A DNA stretch of 64,000 bases from Oleiphilus messinensis (GCF_002162375.1 NZ_CP021425.1:3356766-3420765); one strand, 5' to 3'; positions 45,816 to 57,159 are shown, numbered from the stretch's first letter. Program-made: numbers and translations. Notes: generated from the sequence alone by a model not told the origin.

Positions 45816-46118
45816 TCAGGGTCTGTCATTGAAAAACGAACTCAGACCACCTTCTACCAAACCGGACCCCGCTTTAACCATCGTGCGGGTTGTTTCCCGT
45901 ACGGTTGTTTTCGGGATATCACGAAATGATTCAGCAAGCCCTTTCTTCACACCTTTAGCGATTCGTGCTTCAACATCGCTGGATATTTCACGAATCTCGG
46001 CAATTTTCTGATCCATTGCAGGAGCAACCACTTTAAGAAACAATACATAGATCGCTGCAGCAGTTAAAGCACTGCTCAACACAGCTGTAGCGACTACGAT
46101 AATCATAATATCAGCCAC
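45816..46118 (-). CDS. Unknown single-helix membrane protein
   Basis: The 100-residue protein has one N-terminal transmembrane helix (MIIVVATAVLSSALTAAAIYV) and a cytoplasmic or periplasmic helical tail with KIAEIREISSDVEARIAKGV. The start may be GTG 46118, with GGGGAG 6 nt upstream, or ATG 46124, for which the ribosome binding site would be too close. It lies 22 bp after the DUF445 gene on the same strand and may act with it. Confidence 0.75.
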   Translation of the reverse strand: MADIMIIVVATAVLSSALTAAAIYVLFLKVVAPAMDQKIAEIREISSDVEARIAKGVKKGLAESFRDIPKTTVRETTRTMVKAGSGLVEGGLSSFFNDRP

Positions 46119-46139
46119 AAACATCTCCCCTTGTTGGTA

Positions 46140-47360
46140 TTAGAAGAAAATCAGCCAGTTCAACAACCCTGCAACCGCGCCTAAAACACCGCCGATGAGC
46201 ATTAACTGCCACTCTTCTTCCTGAAATGCAGGCCTTAACACATCCTGAAACTCTCTTGGTGAGAGTGCCGACATCCGTTGCTCAATCACACTTGCAACAA
46301 TTGGCGCCCTGCTCTGATTGAAAGTAACATCATGAAAGGGCTCCGTCGAGACTTCAATCGCTTTTTCCTGTAACGCTTTTTTCAACTCGGCATATCCTGT
46401 GGTACCAAACGACAACTGCGTGACCAAGCGAAGTATGCCTGCCTGATCCAAAGCCGGTCGAATATGCTTTTGAATTATTGATCTAGTACGATCGGCATTG
46501 TTGCCAAACACCATACTTCGGGCGACTTTCTCAACCGTGATCAATTCCTCAGCAACGAGCCGACTCCACACCTTGGACACATCACTTTGCCGACGGAGAA
46601 ACATGCCCTGAATTTTAAAACCGAGCAAATAACGGGGATTGAGGGGACGGAAGATAACATTTAACGCCAACCAGTTTGTCAGAAAGCCGATGAAGAACCC
46701 TCCCAATGGGAGAAGCCAATTTGTCGGATAATTCACCCACAATGGCACCATAATCAAACCAAAGAGAACACCCCACCAGGCCCCGCTTTTTACAATAAAA
46801 TCAAACTCCGCATCTCCTGCCTCCTTGAAGATTCTTACCATAAGTTCACGGTTGTTCTTCAATTCACCGACAAACAATTCTTTCAAATCGACAAGATCAC
46901 TTAGCTCTTCACCAAAGTCCGCTACCAGGGCTTCGATACGTTTGGGTAACTGTTTTCGCGCCCATGCATACACCTTTTCACGCACGGTATACGGTAAATT
47001 CTCCCACAATACAGCGTGTTTCTCGTACATAATCTCATCGATATATTCCTCCAGACGAGGATCCGTTTGCTCGATGATATGACGCGTAATTTTTTCCGGC
47101 TCAAGTTTCAGGAATACGTCCTGAAGATTACCAAATCGAGCCACCGTACGATCAACCGATATCGCGGCCATTTTTGCAGATTTACGGGGAATAATGCCCT
47201 GCCAGCCGAGTTTCCCGATACCGATAAAGTTGAGAGGAAAAAAGGTGAGCTTGATCGCCAACCAATTGGTCGTCCACCCAACTATCGCAGCGATTACGGG
47301 AATCGACAATAACTGGTATAAATTGGGATGATTGAGTACCGCAGTAAGATTGAACTCCAT
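46140..47360 (-). CDS. DUF445 membrane protein (YheB-like)
   Basis: The 406-residue protein begins with a membrane segment and WTTNWLAIKLTFFPLNFIG, the DUF445 signature, repeated in the second half as FLTNWLALNVIFRPLNPRYL, indicating an internal duplication. RKSAKMAAISVDRTVARFG follows the first copy. A final hydrophobic helix ends the protein. Function is unknown for the family. It may be cotranscribed with the 100-aa gene downstream. Confidence 0.9.
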   Translation of the reverse strand: MEFNLTAVLNHPNLYQLLSIPVIAAIVGWTTNWLAIKLTFFPLNFIGIGKLGWQGIIPRKSAKMAAISVDRTVARFGNLQDVFLKLEPEKITRHIIEQTDPRLEEYIDEIMYEKHAVLWENLPYTVREKVYAWARKQLPKRIEALVADFGEELSDLVDLKELFVGELKNNRELMVRIFKEAGDAEFDFIVKSGAWWGVLFGLIMVPLWVNYPTNWLLPLGGFFIGFLTNWLALNVIFRPLNPRYLLGFKIQGMFLRRQSDVSKVWSRLVAEELITVEKVARSMVFGNNADRTRSIIQKHIRPALDQAGILRLVTQLSFGTTGYAELKKALQEKAIEVSTEPFHDVTFNQSRAPIVASVIEQRMSALSPREFQDVLRPAFQEEEWQLMLIGGVLGAVAGLLNWLIFF

Positions 47361-47734
47361 TACCTTTCTCGATCATTGAAAAATCGGAATTTTATCTATT
47401 TTTTTTACAAATTGTACGGTTTAATCGACAAAAATTAAAAAAAGTGTACTTAAGTACACTTTTTAGAAGAGAATTGCACAACTTGCCAACAATTCCACCG
47501 TTTTTTGATCGCCATTTGAGCTACCCTCGCACACCACTGCTCGCACCCCCACTGATAGGGACGAGCCTCACGAATGGAAAGCGCCTTACGACTAGAAAGG
47601 ATCTCAGGGAAGGCGCGTGAATTTTAAAAACAATAACGACAAAGCTTGGGGCCTAATGATACCCGAGTATATATCACGCGCAAAAATAAGCTCGGGAATA
47701 CTTAAATGACCGATTTGGTAGCCCACCAAACCCA
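47361..47734. other. Gene-free stretch downstream of nfuA
   Basis: These 374 bp hold the promoter of the DUF445 gene and the nfuA 3' region. The only clear element is the perfect 26-bp palindrome at 47439-47464. I see no RNA gene or reading frame of note. Confidence 0.55.
47439..47464. terminator. Perfect 26-bp palindrome, possible terminator
   Basis: AAAA-AGTGTACT-TAAGTACACT-TTTT reads as a perfect inverted repeat with A and T ends, so it could terminate transcription in both directions. It is 270 bp beyond the nfuA stop and 79 bp upstream of the DUF445 start; an operator is the other possibility. Confidence 0.5.
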
Positions 47735-48313
47735 TCATTGATAATAAGCATTATCCGTTACGGAGTGATCGGTAACATCACGAACCCCAGTCAACTCCGG
47801 GATCATTTCTTTCAGCTTCTTCTCCACGCCTTCCTTCAAGGTCAGACTTACCGCGCTACATCCCTGACATCCCCCGCCAAATCGGAGGACAGCGGTGGCA
47901 CCATCAATCTCCACCAAAGTGACTTCTCCACCGTGGGAGGCAAGCCCTGGGTTGATTTCCGTTACGAGCAAGTAATTCACCTTTTCAGACAAGGGAGAAT
48001 CTTCGGCAATATTGGGCACTTTGGCGTTTGGCGCTTTTATCGTCAATTGGCCACCCATGCGGTCTTTATCGAAGTCAACGAAAGCATCTTTGAGGTATGG
48101 CAAACTAGCACTATCCAGATAGATCGTAAGCGCTTCGAACTCCATCTTCTCGTCGTCGATAACAATGTCTTCAGGCTTACAATACGCCAGGCAGGTTTCA
48201 GCATATTTGGAACCCGGCTGGGACACAAACATGCGCACAGCCATACCTTCCACATCTTGTTTGTTCAATAAGTCGCCAAGGTAAGTCTGTGCAGCTTCAG
48301 TTACTGTAACCAT
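47735..48313 (-). CDS. nfuA: Fe-S cluster carrier NfuA
   Basis: NfuA carries [4Fe-4S] clusters to target proteins. The 192-residue protein has a degenerate A-type N-terminal domain ([18 protein letters not shown]) and a Nfu C-terminal domain with the CxxC motif in [36 protein letters not shown] is diagnostic. I chose ATG 48313 by analogy with other NfuA; ATG 48325 adds four residues and cannot be excluded. It is divergent from metH. Confidence 0.94.
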   Translation of the reverse strand: MVTVTEAAQTYLGDLLNKQDVEGMAVRMFVSQPGSKYAETCLAYCKPEDIVIDDEKMEFEALTIYLDSASLPYLKDAFVDFDKDRMGGQLTIKAPNAKVPNIAEDSPLSEKVNYLLVTEINPGLASHGGEVTLVEIDGATAVLRFGGGCQGCSAVSLTLKEGVEKKLKEMIPELTGVRDVTDHSVTDNAYYQ

Positions 48314-48639
48314 GTATTTATCCATTTTCAGATGTTTTATCATTAAATCGAAACATTTCACATAACCGACATTTTACGGAAAGTTTGTCTAGCAATAAAG
48401 CCCTACTTAAACACTGGGTTTTACCTGCTCGACCACTTGAACTACTTACACATTCGCATGTCAATCCATTCTTAACCGGGAAAACAGCGTCAAATAGCGC
48501 GATACCAAGGCCAGAACTTTACACAAGTCTCACCATTAGAGAAGAAAAGATCTAACTGTTCTGTTAAAATAACCGCCTTTTATTTTGCCATCGACTGTAT
48601 AAACCAGACCAATAACACTGAATATTTGGAACGTCACGC

Positions 48640-51600
48640 ATGAGTAACCGCGCACAACGTATCGCCCAACTACATGAAGCCCTGAAGCATCGCATCCTGA
48701 TCCTCGATGGTGCGATGGGTACGATGATTCAAAAGGCGAACCTATCTGAAGAAGACTACCGGGGCGAGCGTTATCGTGATTATCACCGAGATGTTAAAGG
48801 TAATAACGATCTGCTTTGTATCACCAAACCGGATTTAATCGCCAGAATTCACCGGGATTACCTCGATGCTGGCGCGGACATCATTGAAACCAACACGTTC
48901 AATTCTACAAAAGTATCCCAGGCGGACTATGGCCTGGAAGAATTAGTTCACGAGTTGAATTTTGAGGCCGCCCGTATTGCCCGCGAGGAAGCAGACCGAA
49001 AAACTGCAGAGACGCCGGATAAACCCCGCTTTGTTGCAGGCGCGGTGGGCCCGACTTCCCGTACTGCGTCGATCTCACCTGACGTGAATAATCCGGGCTA
49101 CCGGAATGTCTCTTTTGATGAGCTCGTCGAAAACTACTATTACGCGGTCAAAGGCCTGGTTGAAGGCGGTTCAGATATCATTCTGATTGAAACCATTTTC
49201 GACACTCTAAACTCCAAAGCCGCCGTTTACGCGACAGAGCAATACTTTCAGAATCACGACATTCACCTCCCGGTGATGATATCAGGCACCATCACAGATG
49301 CTTCAGGGCGAACCCTCTCCGGCCAGACTACAGAGGCATTCTGGTACTCGCTCGCTCACGCCAAGCCATTATCCATCGGATTAAACTGTGCGCTCGGGGC
49401 CGATGCTCTGCGCCCTTATGTTGAAGAATTGGCGACAAAATCAAATACACTGGTCAGCGCGCACCCGAATGCGGGTCTCCCCAACGAGTTCGGGGAATAC
49501 GACCAGACTCCGGAAGAGATGGCCGACATTGTTGAAGGCTTTGCATCAGACAACCTTATTAACATTCTTGGTGGCTGCTGTGGCTCCACGCCGGAACACA
49601 TAGAAGCAATCGCCAGACGAATCGAGAAATACCCTCCTCGACAAATCCCGGAATTGCAATCTGCAATGAACCTGTCCGGTCTCGAGCCGTTCCGGATCAC
49701 CCGCGAATCGCTCTTTGTAAACGTCGGCGAACGAACGAATGTTACCGGCTCTGCGCGCTTCTTGCGCCTGATCAAAGAGGAGCTTTACGAGGAAGCGCTT
49801 GATGTCGCACGGCAACAAGTTGAAAACGGTGCCCAGGTCATCGATATCAACATGGATGAAGGGATGCTGGATTCCGCAGAGGTAATGTGCACATTTTTGA
49901 ATCTGGTTGCCTCCGAACCTGACATTTGTCGCGTCCCTATCATGGTTGACTCCTCCAAGTGGGAGGTTATTGAAGCCGGCCTTAAGTGCATCCAGGGTAA
50001 AGCCATCGTAAACTCCATCAGCTTGAAAGAAGGCGAAGAGCAGTTTATCAGTCATGCTAAAACCTGTTTACGCTATGGTGCCGCTGCGGTAGTCATGGCG
50101 TTCGATGAAGAAGGGCAAGCAGACAGCATTGAGCGCAAGATCGAAATTTGTAAACGATCTTACGACACGCTGGTCGCGATCGGTTTCCCGCCAGAAGATA
50201 TTATTTTCGACCCGAATATTTTCGCCGTTGCAACCGGGATTGATGAGCACAACAATTACGCCGTCGACTTTATCGAAGCCACGCGCTGGATCCGGGAAAA
50301 TCTGCCCGGAGCAAGTGTGTCGGGAGGCGTGAGTAACGTTTCGTTTTCCTTCAGGGGCAATAATCATGTCCGTGAAGCCATTCACTCGGTGTTCCTCTAC
50401 CATGCGATTAAAGCGGGCATGAACATGGGTATCGTCAACCCTGCCCAATTGATCATATATGATGAAATCGAGCCCGAACTGAAAGAACGAGTAGAAGATG
50501 TTGTCCTGAACAAAAGACCTGACTCGACGGAAAGACTACTGGAGATCGCTGAAAATTATCGCGGTGATGCAGCCAAAAAACCGGAGGAAGACCTCGCCTG
50601 GAGAGAGCTGCCTGTCAATAAGCGACTGGAACACGCTCTGGTCAAGGGCATTACGACCTTCATCATTGAAGACACCGAGATCGCACGGCAAAACGCCGCG
50701 CGCCCGATTGAAGTCATCGAAGGCCCGCTCATGGATGGCATGGGTGTCGTCGGTGATCTGTTTGGTGATGGCAAAATGTTCCTGCCCCAAGTGGTAAAAA
50801 GCGCCCGGGTGATGAAACAGGCCGTTGCCCACCTTGTGCCTTTCATTGAGGACGAAAAAGGTGCGCACACCAAAGCCAAAGGGAAGATCCTGATGGCCAC
50901 GGTAAAAGGTGATGTGCACGATATCGGTAAAAATATCGTCGGCGTCGTACTGCAGTGCAACAATTATGAAGTCATTGACCTGGGCGTAATGGTACCCTGC
51001 GAAACAATCCTGCAAACGGCGATAAAAGAAAATGTCGATATTATTGGCTTGAGCGGCCTGATCACCCCTTCTCTTGATGAAATGGTACACGTCGCCAAAG
51101 AGATGCAACGCCAAAACCTGTCCATTCCATTGATGATCGGTGGTGCGACAACGTCTAAAGCCCACACTGCAGTTAAAATCGAGCCTCAGTATCAGAACGA
51201 CCTCGCCATTTACGTATCGGATGCGTCCCGCAGTGTTAACATAGCAACCCAGCTGATCAGCGATACACTGAAAACAAATCTGGTTGAAAAAACCCGAGCG
51301 GAGTATATTGAGGTAAGAGAGCGACGCGCACAGCGCAGTGATAAAACACCATTACTGACCTATGATGCCGCAATCCAGCGTGGTTTCAATCCAGACTGGG
51401 ATAATTATACCCCCCCTACGCCGGCATTTACTGGTGTCAAAGTTTTTGACGACTACCCGCTGGAAGAACTGGTCGAATACATTGACTGGACACCGTTCTT
51501 CATTTCCTGGGATATTTCTGGAAAATACCCAAAAATATTTGATGATTCTGAAAAAGGTGAAGCAGCGCGAACCTTGTTCAATGATGCGCAAGCCATCTTG

Positions 51601-52332
51601 AAGCGCATTATTGATAACAAATTAATCAAAGCATCCGGCGTGATCGGTTTCTGGCCTGCAAATCGCGTTGATGCCGATGACATTGAGGTGTACAGCACAG
51701 AAGATGGATCACCTGTTGCCACCCTGCACCACCTTCGTCAGCAAACCAACAAAAATACGGAAAAACCCAACTATTCGCTTGCTGATTTTATCGCACCAAA
51801 AGCATCAGGCAAAACCGATTATGTCGGCGGTTTCGCAGTCACAGCAGGCATTGGCGCTGAAGCACTTGCGGCTGAATACGAAGCAAAACACGACGACTAC
51901 AGCGCAATTATGGTAAAAGCACTGGCTGATCGACTAGCAGAGGCTTTTGCAGAGCGTATGCATGAGCGGGTGCGCAAAGAATACTGGGGTTATCAGCAAG
52001 ACGAGCACCTCAGCAACGAAGAATTAATCAAAGAGCGCTATGTTGGAATCCGACCCGCGCCTGGCTACCCGGCCTGTCCGGATCATACCGAAAAGACCAC
52101 GCTGTTCAACCTGCTTGAAGCCACAAGCCATACCGGTATTGAACTCACTGAGCACTTTGCCATGACGCCTGCGGCATCCGTAAGTGGTTTTTACTATTCT
52201 CATCCGGAATCCAGTTATTTCGCCGTAGGTCGGATCAACAAGGATCAGGTTGAACGTTACGCAAAACGAAAAGGCATGACGGTCAGCGAAACGGAACGGT
52301 GGTTAGCCCCGAGCCTTAATTACGACGTTTAA
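48640..52332 (+). CDS. metH: B12-dependent methionine synthase
   Basis: The 1230-residue enzyme transfers methyl from methyltetrahydrofolate to homocysteine through cobalamin. Domains in order: homocysteine-binding with zinc ligands Cys250, Cys313 and Cys314; pterin-binding (about 355-640); cobalamin cap and Rossmann part with [10 protein letters not shown], where His760 is the cobalt ligand in D-x-H-x-x-G; and the SAM reactivation domain (about 910-1230) with [15 protein letters not shown]. Length and ligand positions match E. coli MetH within a few residues. No cobalamin or SAM riboswitch is visible in the 278 bp upstream. Confidence 0.98.
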   Translation: MSNRAQRIAQLHEALKHRILILDGAMGTMIQKANLSEEDYRGERYRDYHRDVKGNNDLLCITKPDLIARIHRDYLDAGADIIETNTFNSTKVSQADYGLEELVHELNFEAARIAREEADRKTAETPDKPRFVAGAVGPTSRTASISPDVNNPGYRNVSFDELVENYYYAVKGLVEGGSDIILIETIFDTLNSKAAVYATEQYFQNHDIHLPVMISGTITDASGRTLSGQTTEAFWYSLAHAKPLSIGLNCALGADALRPYVEELATKSNTLVSAHPNAGLPNEFGEYDQTPEEMADIVEGFASDNLINILGGCCGSTPEHIEAIARRIEKYPPRQIPELQSAMNLSGLEPFRITRESLFVNVGERTNVTGSARFLRLIKEELYEEALDVARQQVENGAQVIDINMDEGMLDSAEVMCTFLNLVASEPDICRVPIMVDSSKWEVIEAGLKCIQGKAIVNSISLKEGEEQFISHAKTCLRYGAAAVVMAFDEEGQADSIERKIEICKRSYDTLVAIGFPPEDIIFDPNIFAVATGIDEHNNYAVDFIEATRWIRENLPGASVSGGVSNVSFSFRGNNHVREAIHSVFLYHAIKAGMNMGIVNPAQLIIYDEIEPELKERVEDVVLNKRPDSTERLLEIAENYRGDAAKKPEEDLAWRELPVNKRLEHALVKGITTFIIEDTEIARQNAARPIEVIEGPLMDGMGVVGDLFGDGKMFLPQVVKSARVMKQAVAHLVPFIEDEKGAHTKAKGKILMATVKGDVHDIGKNIVGVVLQCNNYEVIDLGVMVPCETILQTAIKENVDIIGLSGLITPSLDEMVHVAKEMQRQNLSIPLMIGGATTSKAHTAVKIEPQYQNDLAIYVSDASRSVNIATQLISDTLKTNLVEKTRAEYIEVRERRAQRSDKTPLLTYDAAIQRGFNPDWDNYTPPTPAFTGVKVFDDYPLEELVEYIDWTPFFISWDISGKYPKIFDDSEKGEAARTLFNDAQAILKRIIDNKLIKASGVIGFWPANRVDADDIEVYSTEDGSPVATLHHLRQQTNKNTEKPNYSLADFIAPKASGKTDYVGGFAVTAGIGAEALAAEYEAKHDDYSAIMVKALADRLAEAFAERMHERVRKEYWGYQQDEHLSNEELIKERYVGIRPAPGYPACPDHTEKTTLFNLLEATSHTGIELTEHFAMTPAASVSGFYYSHPESSYFAVGRINKDQVERYAKRKGMTVSETERWLAPSLNYDV

Positions 52333-52569
52333 ATTTTTGCGGGGTGCGCACAAGACCTATATCACTGCTTCTTATTAGGTTAGTCAAAAATAATCATTTT
52401 AAGAATAAGTGCAAACTGGTATCGTAGCACCCCCAAATATTTGGTCATTTTAATGAGTATTGCATGGCTCTTGCATGCTGCTCTCTATTTGTCTCGGGCA
52501 CGGGCAATCTTAAAGCAGCAGACTCACGATCATTTTGAAAGAACTTTAATCAATATCGGGTAGATAACG

Positions 52570-54246
52570 ATGTACAAATACGACGAATACGACCACAAAA
52601 TCGTTCAAGAACGAGTGGCACAATTTCGTGATCAGACCAATCGTTATTTTGCTGGCGAATTAGCCGATGAAGAATATCTGGCACTGCGTCTGCAAAATGG
52701 ACTTTATGTACAACGGCTAGCGCCAATGCTGCGTATTGCAGTGCCCTACGGCATGATGTCCTCGACTCAGGTACGTAAACTGGCCGATCTCACCAGAAAA
52801 TACGATAAAGGCTACGCGCACTTTACGACCCGCCAGAATGTACAATTCAACTGGCCCAAAATTGAAGACGTACCGGCTATTCTGGAAGAACTGGCATCTG
52901 TCGAGATGCATGCCATTCAAACCAGCGGAAACTGTATCCGGAACACCACAACAGATCAATACGCGGGTGCCATTGCGGATGAAGTGATTGACCCGAGACC
53001 GTACTGCGAAATTATTCGTCAGTGGTCAACGTTCCATCCTGAGTTCGCTTTCTTGCCCCGGAAGTTCAAAATCGCAGTAAATTCCGTGCCAGATCAGGAT
53101 CGCGCAGCGATCATGGTTCATGATATCGGTATTCAGATTGTTGTGAATGACCAGAATGAAGTTGGCTACAAGGTTTATGCCGGTGGTGGCCTGGGTCGTA
53201 CCCCCATGGTTGGCAGCCTGATTCGGGAGTTTCTGCCAGAGAAAGACCTGCTCACCTATCTTGAAGCAATTCTTCGCGTCTACAACCGCTATGGACGCCG
53301 GGATAACAAGTACAAGGCACGCATAAAGATTCTGGTTAAAGCGATGACGCCGCAAGTCTTTGCTGAAAAAGTTGAGGCCGAATGGGAACACATTCGCAAG
53401 AGCGGCTCCGAATTGACCGATACCGAGATCAATCGCGTTAAACAGTATTTCACTGCGCCTGACTATGCGACCTTGTCAGATACGCCCACTGAATTGGCAG
53501 CGCGTTTACAGGATAACAAAGCATTTAAAAACTGGTATGAACGTAACACTGCCACCCACAAACAATCAGGCTACCGTGTTGTTACACTGACCATGAAACA
53601 GATTGGTACACCGCCGGGTGATGTTTCCGACAAACAACTGGAAACGATTGCAGACCTGGCGGATGACTACAGTTTCGGCGAAGTGAGAGTCACCCACCAC
53701 CAGAATGTGGTTTTGGCTGATGTTCGTCAGGATCAGCTGTTTGACCTCTGGCAACGTGCCTATACCGCCGGGTTTGCCACTCCGGTACTCAACCTGCTTA
53801 CCGATGTAATCTGTTGCCCCGGAGGCGATTACTGCTCACTTGCAAACGCGAAATCCATACCGGTTGCAGAGCAGATTCAATCCCGTTTCGATGATCTGGA
53901 CTACGTTTACGACCTGGGAGAACTGGAACTCAACATCTCCGGCTGTATGAATGCCTGCGGTCATCACCATGTTGGCCATATCGGTATTCTCGGGGTCGAC
54001 AAAAAAGGTGAAGAGTTTTATCAGGTTTCACTGGGAGGTTCATCAGGCAAGCTGGGTGGCGGCAGCAACGCAGCCATCGGCAAGATTCTGGGGCCTTCAT
54101 TTGCGCGGGACGAGATGGCAGATGTCATCGAAAAATTAATATCTGTTTTTGTGGAAAACCGTACCGAAGAAGAACTCTTCATTGATACGTATCGACGAAT
54201 CGGAATGAATCCATTTAAGGAGCGCGTTTATGCCCAAGCTCATTAA
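52570..54246 (+). CDS. cysI: Siroheme sulfite reductase, CysI type
   Basis: The 558-residue protein reduces sulfite to sulfide in assimilatory sulfur metabolism. It has two nitrite/sulfite reductase half-domains and the siroheme/[4Fe-4S] motif CCPGGDYCSLANAKS, then ELNISGCMNACGHHHVGH. HFTTRQNVQFNWPKI in the first half is conserved. It overlaps the DUF934 gene by 17 bp, an arrangement seen beside sulfite reductases in Pseudomonas. A nitrite reductase role cannot be excluded, but the DUF934 neighbour favours sulfite. Confidence 0.93.
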   Translation: MYKYDEYDHKIVQERVAQFRDQTNRYFAGELADEEYLALRLQNGLYVQRLAPMLRIAVPYGMMSSTQVRKLADLTRKYDKGYAHFTTRQNVQFNWPKIEDVPAILEELASVEMHAIQTSGNCIRNTTTDQYAGAIADEVIDPRPYCEIIRQWSTFHPEFAFLPRKFKIAVNSVPDQDRAAIMVHDIGIQIVVNDQNEVGYKVYAGGGLGRTPMVGSLIREFLPEKDLLTYLEAILRVYNRYGRRDNKYKARIKILVKAMTPQVFAEKVEAEWEHIRKSGSELTDTEINRVKQYFTAPDYATLSDTPTELAARLQDNKAFKNWYERNTATHKQSGYRVVTLTMKQIGTPPGDVSDKQLETIADLADDYSFGEVRVTHHQNVVLADVRQDQLFDLWQRAYTAGFATPVLNLLTDVICCPGGDYCSLANAKSIPVAEQIQSRFDDLDYVYDLGELELNISGCMNACGHHHVGHIGILGVDKKGEEFYQVSLGGSSGKLGGGSNAAIGKILGPSFARDEMADVIEKLISVFVENRTEEELFIDTYRRIGMNPFKERVYAQAH

Positions 54247-54709
54247 AAACGAAGCAATCATTGATGACCAATGGACATTACTCGAAGAAGTCGATTCTGT
54301 AGAAAACGTGTCCGAAAACACCATCGTACCCCTGGCATTCTGGCTGGAAAACAAAGACAGCCTGCCAGCAAACACGGGTGTGTGGTTCGCCAGTAATGAA
54401 GAACCCGAAACCATCTCTGACGTGGTCAACGATTTACCGTTGATAGCCATTCATTTTCCGAAGTTTGCGGACGGTCGTGGCTATTCCATCGCGCGATTGC
54501 TGCGAGAGCGTTACGGCTATCAAGGCGAAATCAGAGCTTTCGGTGATGTCCTTCAAGATCAGCTGTTTTATATGAAACGATGTGGTTTTGATGCATTCGT
54601 TATTCGTGCAGATCGTGACATGGAAAAAGCACTGCAAAGTCTTAACGATTTCTCGGTGGTATACCAAACTGGTGGAGACGCTCGCCCTCCGGTATTCAGA
54701 GTGCGCTAA
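54230..54709 (+). CDS. DUF934 protein, sulfur-assimilation partner
   Basis: The 159-residue protein has IAIHFPKFADGRGYSIARLL and GEIRAFGDVLQDQLFYMKR, the DUF934 signature. Members nearly always follow a CysI-type reductase and are assumed to support it, but the biochemical function is unknown. The overlap of 17 bp with cysI suggests translational coupling. A terminator follows. Confidence 0.9.
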   Translation: MPKLIKNEAIIDDQWTLLEEVDSVENVSENTIVPLAFWLENKDSLPANTGVWFASNEEPETISDVVNDLPLIAIHFPKFADGRGYSIARLLRERYGYQGEIRAFGDVLQDQLFYMKRCGFDAFVIRADRDMEKALQSLNDFSVVYQTGGDARPPVFRVR

Positions 54710-54755
54710 TCTGATACATTACGCCACTTAGTTTTATCGTTTTAGAAGTCAAACA

Positions 54756-54782
54756 AAGCCTCGTTAATCCGAGGCTTTTTTT
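54756..54782 (+). terminator. Rho-independent terminator of cysI operon
   Basis: The stem AAGCCTCG/CGAGGCTT with loop TTAATC is followed by a run of seven T bases. It lies 47 bp beyond the DUF934 stop. Confidence 0.88.
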
Positions 54783-54792
54783 ATGGGCTTCA

Positions 54793-54828
54793 CTCAGCTA
54801 CTATAATTTCCTCAGCTACTATAATTTC
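54793..54828. repeat. Two perfect 18-bp tandem repeats with -10-like cores
   Basis: CTCAGCTACTATAATTTC occurs twice in succession at 54793-54810 and 54811-54828. Each copy contains TATAAT, so the repeat duplicates a -10-like element 90-125 bp upstream of the antiporter gene. No matching -35 element is clear. Confidence 0.85.
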
Positions 54829-54916
54829 CTGATACACTCTGAATATTTTATTCCACCCTGAATCTTTGTCCTTGGCCGGGAAAGGATGTTTTACATAATG
54901 GAGTACAAACCAAGCT

Positions 54917-56080
54917 ATGAGTGAAACATCGATAGTCGAATCGTTTTTCTTGATATTTTCCGGTGCGGCTGTATTTGCGACGTTCGCCCTGTTTACGCGA
55001 CAGCCACTCATCATCGCCTATATCGCCCTTGGCGTTCTCATTGGGCCCTACGGTTTACACTACGTCAGCGATGCGAAACTGCTTTCCGAGATCTCGGAAA
55101 TCGGTATTATTTTCCTGCTGTTCCTGCTGGGTCTGGATATGCAGCCCAAAAGTTTGGCACATATGCTCAAAAAAGCGACACTCGTTGCCTTAATAAGCTC
55201 TGCTGCCTTTGCCAGTGTCGGATTTGCGGTGGCCTACAGCTTTGGCTTTAGCACCCAGGAATCCTTGCTCATCGGCGTTGCGATGATGTTCTCCAGCACC
55301 ATAATCGGCATTAAATTACTGCCTACAACAGTTCTTCATCATCGTCATACTGGTGAACTGGTGGTCGGCCTGTTGCTGCTCCAGGATTTAATCGCGATTA
55401 TTGTGCTATTGGTTCTGAGCGGCGGGCAAGATACATCCTGGGGCCAGCTCGCGTCTACTGCTATCAATTTACCATTGTTGGTTATTTTTGCCTTTTTCAC
55501 CGTAAAAATTGTATTACTTCGTGTTATTCAGCACTTTGATCGTTTCCATGAGTTTATCTTCCTGGTTGCTATAGGCTGGTGCCTCGGTGTGGCAGAGTTA
55601 GCGAAATATGTGGGGCTTTCATTGGAGATTGGGGCATTTATTGCGGGTATCAGCCTGGCAACCAGCCCGATATCCTTATATATCGCTGAACACCTGAAAC
55701 CCCTCAGGGACTTTTTCCTGATTCTGTTTTTCTTCACGCTGGGCGCTCAGTTCAATATCAACCTGCTGGGTGCGGTCGCAATTCCCGCCATTATACTGGC
55801 CATCGCGATGCTGGTGATGAAACCGTTTATATTCCAGTTTTTGCTCAGACTGATCAAAGAACCCAAGGATATATCCTGGGAAGTCGGGTTTCGCTTGGGG
55901 CAGATCAGTGAGTTCTCCCTGCTCATCGCATTTCTGGCGACCTCGATCTCGTTGATGGGCGAAGAAGCCTCGACACTCATCCAGGCCACCGCCATTTTGA
56001 CGTTTCTGGTGAACTCATACTTCGTTATCTTCCGGTATCCCAGTCCGATTGCAATTTCAGATGAACTACGGCGAGATTAA
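54917..56080 (+). CDS. Kef-type cation:proton antiporter (CPA2)
   Basis: The 387-residue protein has 11-12 hydrophobic segments: FTRQPLIIAYIALGVLIGPYG, FLLGLDMQPKSL, MMFSSTIIGIKLLP and GLLLLQDLIAIIVLL with the ion-binding Gln-Asp. ELAKYVGLSLEIGAFIAGISL and EVGFRLGQISEFSLLIAFLA complete the family pattern. It lacks the RCK/TrkA-N domain of KefB/C, so it is a short CPA2 transporter. No regulatory partner gene is adjacent. Confidence 0.92.
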   Translation: MSETSIVESFFLIFSGAAVFATFALFTRQPLIIAYIALGVLIGPYGLHYVSDAKLLSEISEIGIIFLLFLLGLDMQPKSLAHMLKKATLVALISSAAFASVGFAVAYSFGFSTQESLLIGVAMMFSSTIIGIKLLPTTVLHHRHTGELVVGLLLLQDLIAIIVLLVLSGGQDTSWGQLASTAINLPLLVIFAFFTVKIVLLRVIQHFDRFHEFIFLVAIGWCLGVAELAKYVGLSLEIGAFIAGISLATSPISLYIAEHLKPLRDFFLILFFFTLGAQFNINLLGAVAIPAIILAIAMLVMKPFIFQFLLRLIKEPKDISWEVGFRLGQISEFSLLIAFLATSISLMGEEASTLIQATAILTFLVNSYFVIFRYPSPIAISDELRRD

Positions 56081-56166
56081 TCAAGAGGATTGCAATCTGC
56101 AGCTCAGCTGGCTGCAGATTGCAATTTGGATGAAGAGATTGAGCAAATGAATCAAGCTCAGGCTAA

Positions 56167-57159
56167 TCAAGCATCCGCATGCTTGACAACGACCCGTCCG
56201 GTGTTGTGCCCCGACAACATTGCATCAATGACGTCACTCAGCTCGTCTAAAGATTTGATCTGAATAGCAGACTCCGGGAGCGATAAACTCCACTCATTGG
56301 CGAACAGTTGCCATATTTCAGCTTTAGCCTTAAGCGGTATTTCCACAGAATCGACGCCGAGCAAGTTAACCCCTCTCAGGATGAAGGGAAATACAGAGGC
56401 TTCAAAGCCGAGACCGGCAACCATTCCACACGCGGTTACGCTGCCACCCGCTTTGGTTGATTTTATCAGGGTATTTAAAGCCTCCCCGCCAACCGTATCA
56501 ATCGCGCCACCCCAGAGTTCTTTCAACATGGGCTTGGGAGAGGGTTCCAATGCGGAGCGATCCAGAATGGCCTTTGCACCCAATTCAGTCAACATGGCCT
56601 CAGCATCAGGCTTACCGGAAATGGCGGAAACATCGAACCCGAGCTTGGCAAGCAACGCGACAGCAATACAACCAACACCACCGGTTGCCCCGGAGACCGC
56701 AATGGCACCATCTTCAGGTTTAACGCCGGAAGCCAACAGTTTTTGCACCGACAGACCTGCAGTCAAACCCGCCGTCCCCAACGTCATCGCGTCCAGCAAA
56801 CTGAGCCCTTCAGGACAGGCTACGATCCAGTTTGCAGGCACCCGAATATATTCACCAAATCCGCCCCAGGTATTCATACCTAAATCATAACCGGTGACGA
56901 TCACCTGATCTCCGGCTTTCCATGCCCCATCGCGGGACTCAACGACTTCACCCGCCGCGTCAATCCCCGGCACATGGGGAAACGTTCGGGTTACACCTTT
57001 ATTCCCGGTGGCAGAAAGGCAATCTTTATAGTTCAAAGAAGAGTACTTGACCCGAATTAAAACATCATGATCAGGAAGCGATTCAATAGGTAGCGTTTCA
57101 ACAGACCTTCGAACCCCGTCGTTATCATTCGTTATTTTTAATGCCCTGAAATCAGCCAT
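56167..57159 (-). CDS. acuI: Acrylyl-CoA reductase-type MDR protein (AcuI/YhdH)
   Basis: The 330-residue zinc-free MDR protein has KYSSLNYKDCLSATGNKGV, FPHVPGIDAAGEVVES and VSGATGGVGCIAVALLAKL, the NADPH-binding region. These agree with E. coli YhdH/AcuI, which reduces acryloyl-CoA to propionyl-CoA and detoxifies acrylate. It is a single gene here, 52 bp after sohB on the same strand. Other quinone-reductase-like activities are possible. Confidence 0.9.
   Translation of the reverse strand: MADFRALKITNDNDGVRRSVETLPIESLPDHDVLIRVKYSSLNYKDCLSATGNKGVTRTFPHVPGIDAAGEVVESRDGAWKAGDQVIVTGYDLGMNTWGGFGEYIRVPANWIVACPEGLSLLDAMTLGTAGLTAGLSVQKLLASGVKPEDGAIAVSGATGGVGCIAVALLAKLGFDVSAISGKPDAEAMLTELGAKAILDRSALEPSPKPMLKELWGGAIDTVGGEALNTLIKSTKAGGSVTACGMVAGLGFEASVFPFILRGVNLLGVDSVEIPLKAKAEIWQLFANEWSLSLPESAIQIKSLDELSDVIDAMLSGHNTGRVVVKHADA

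Noticed and set aside
48362-48639. Cobalamin or SAM riboswitch upstream of metH
   Set aside because: I see no B12-box (GCCACTG-type) or SAM-box features. The region is an ordinary divergent promoter region.
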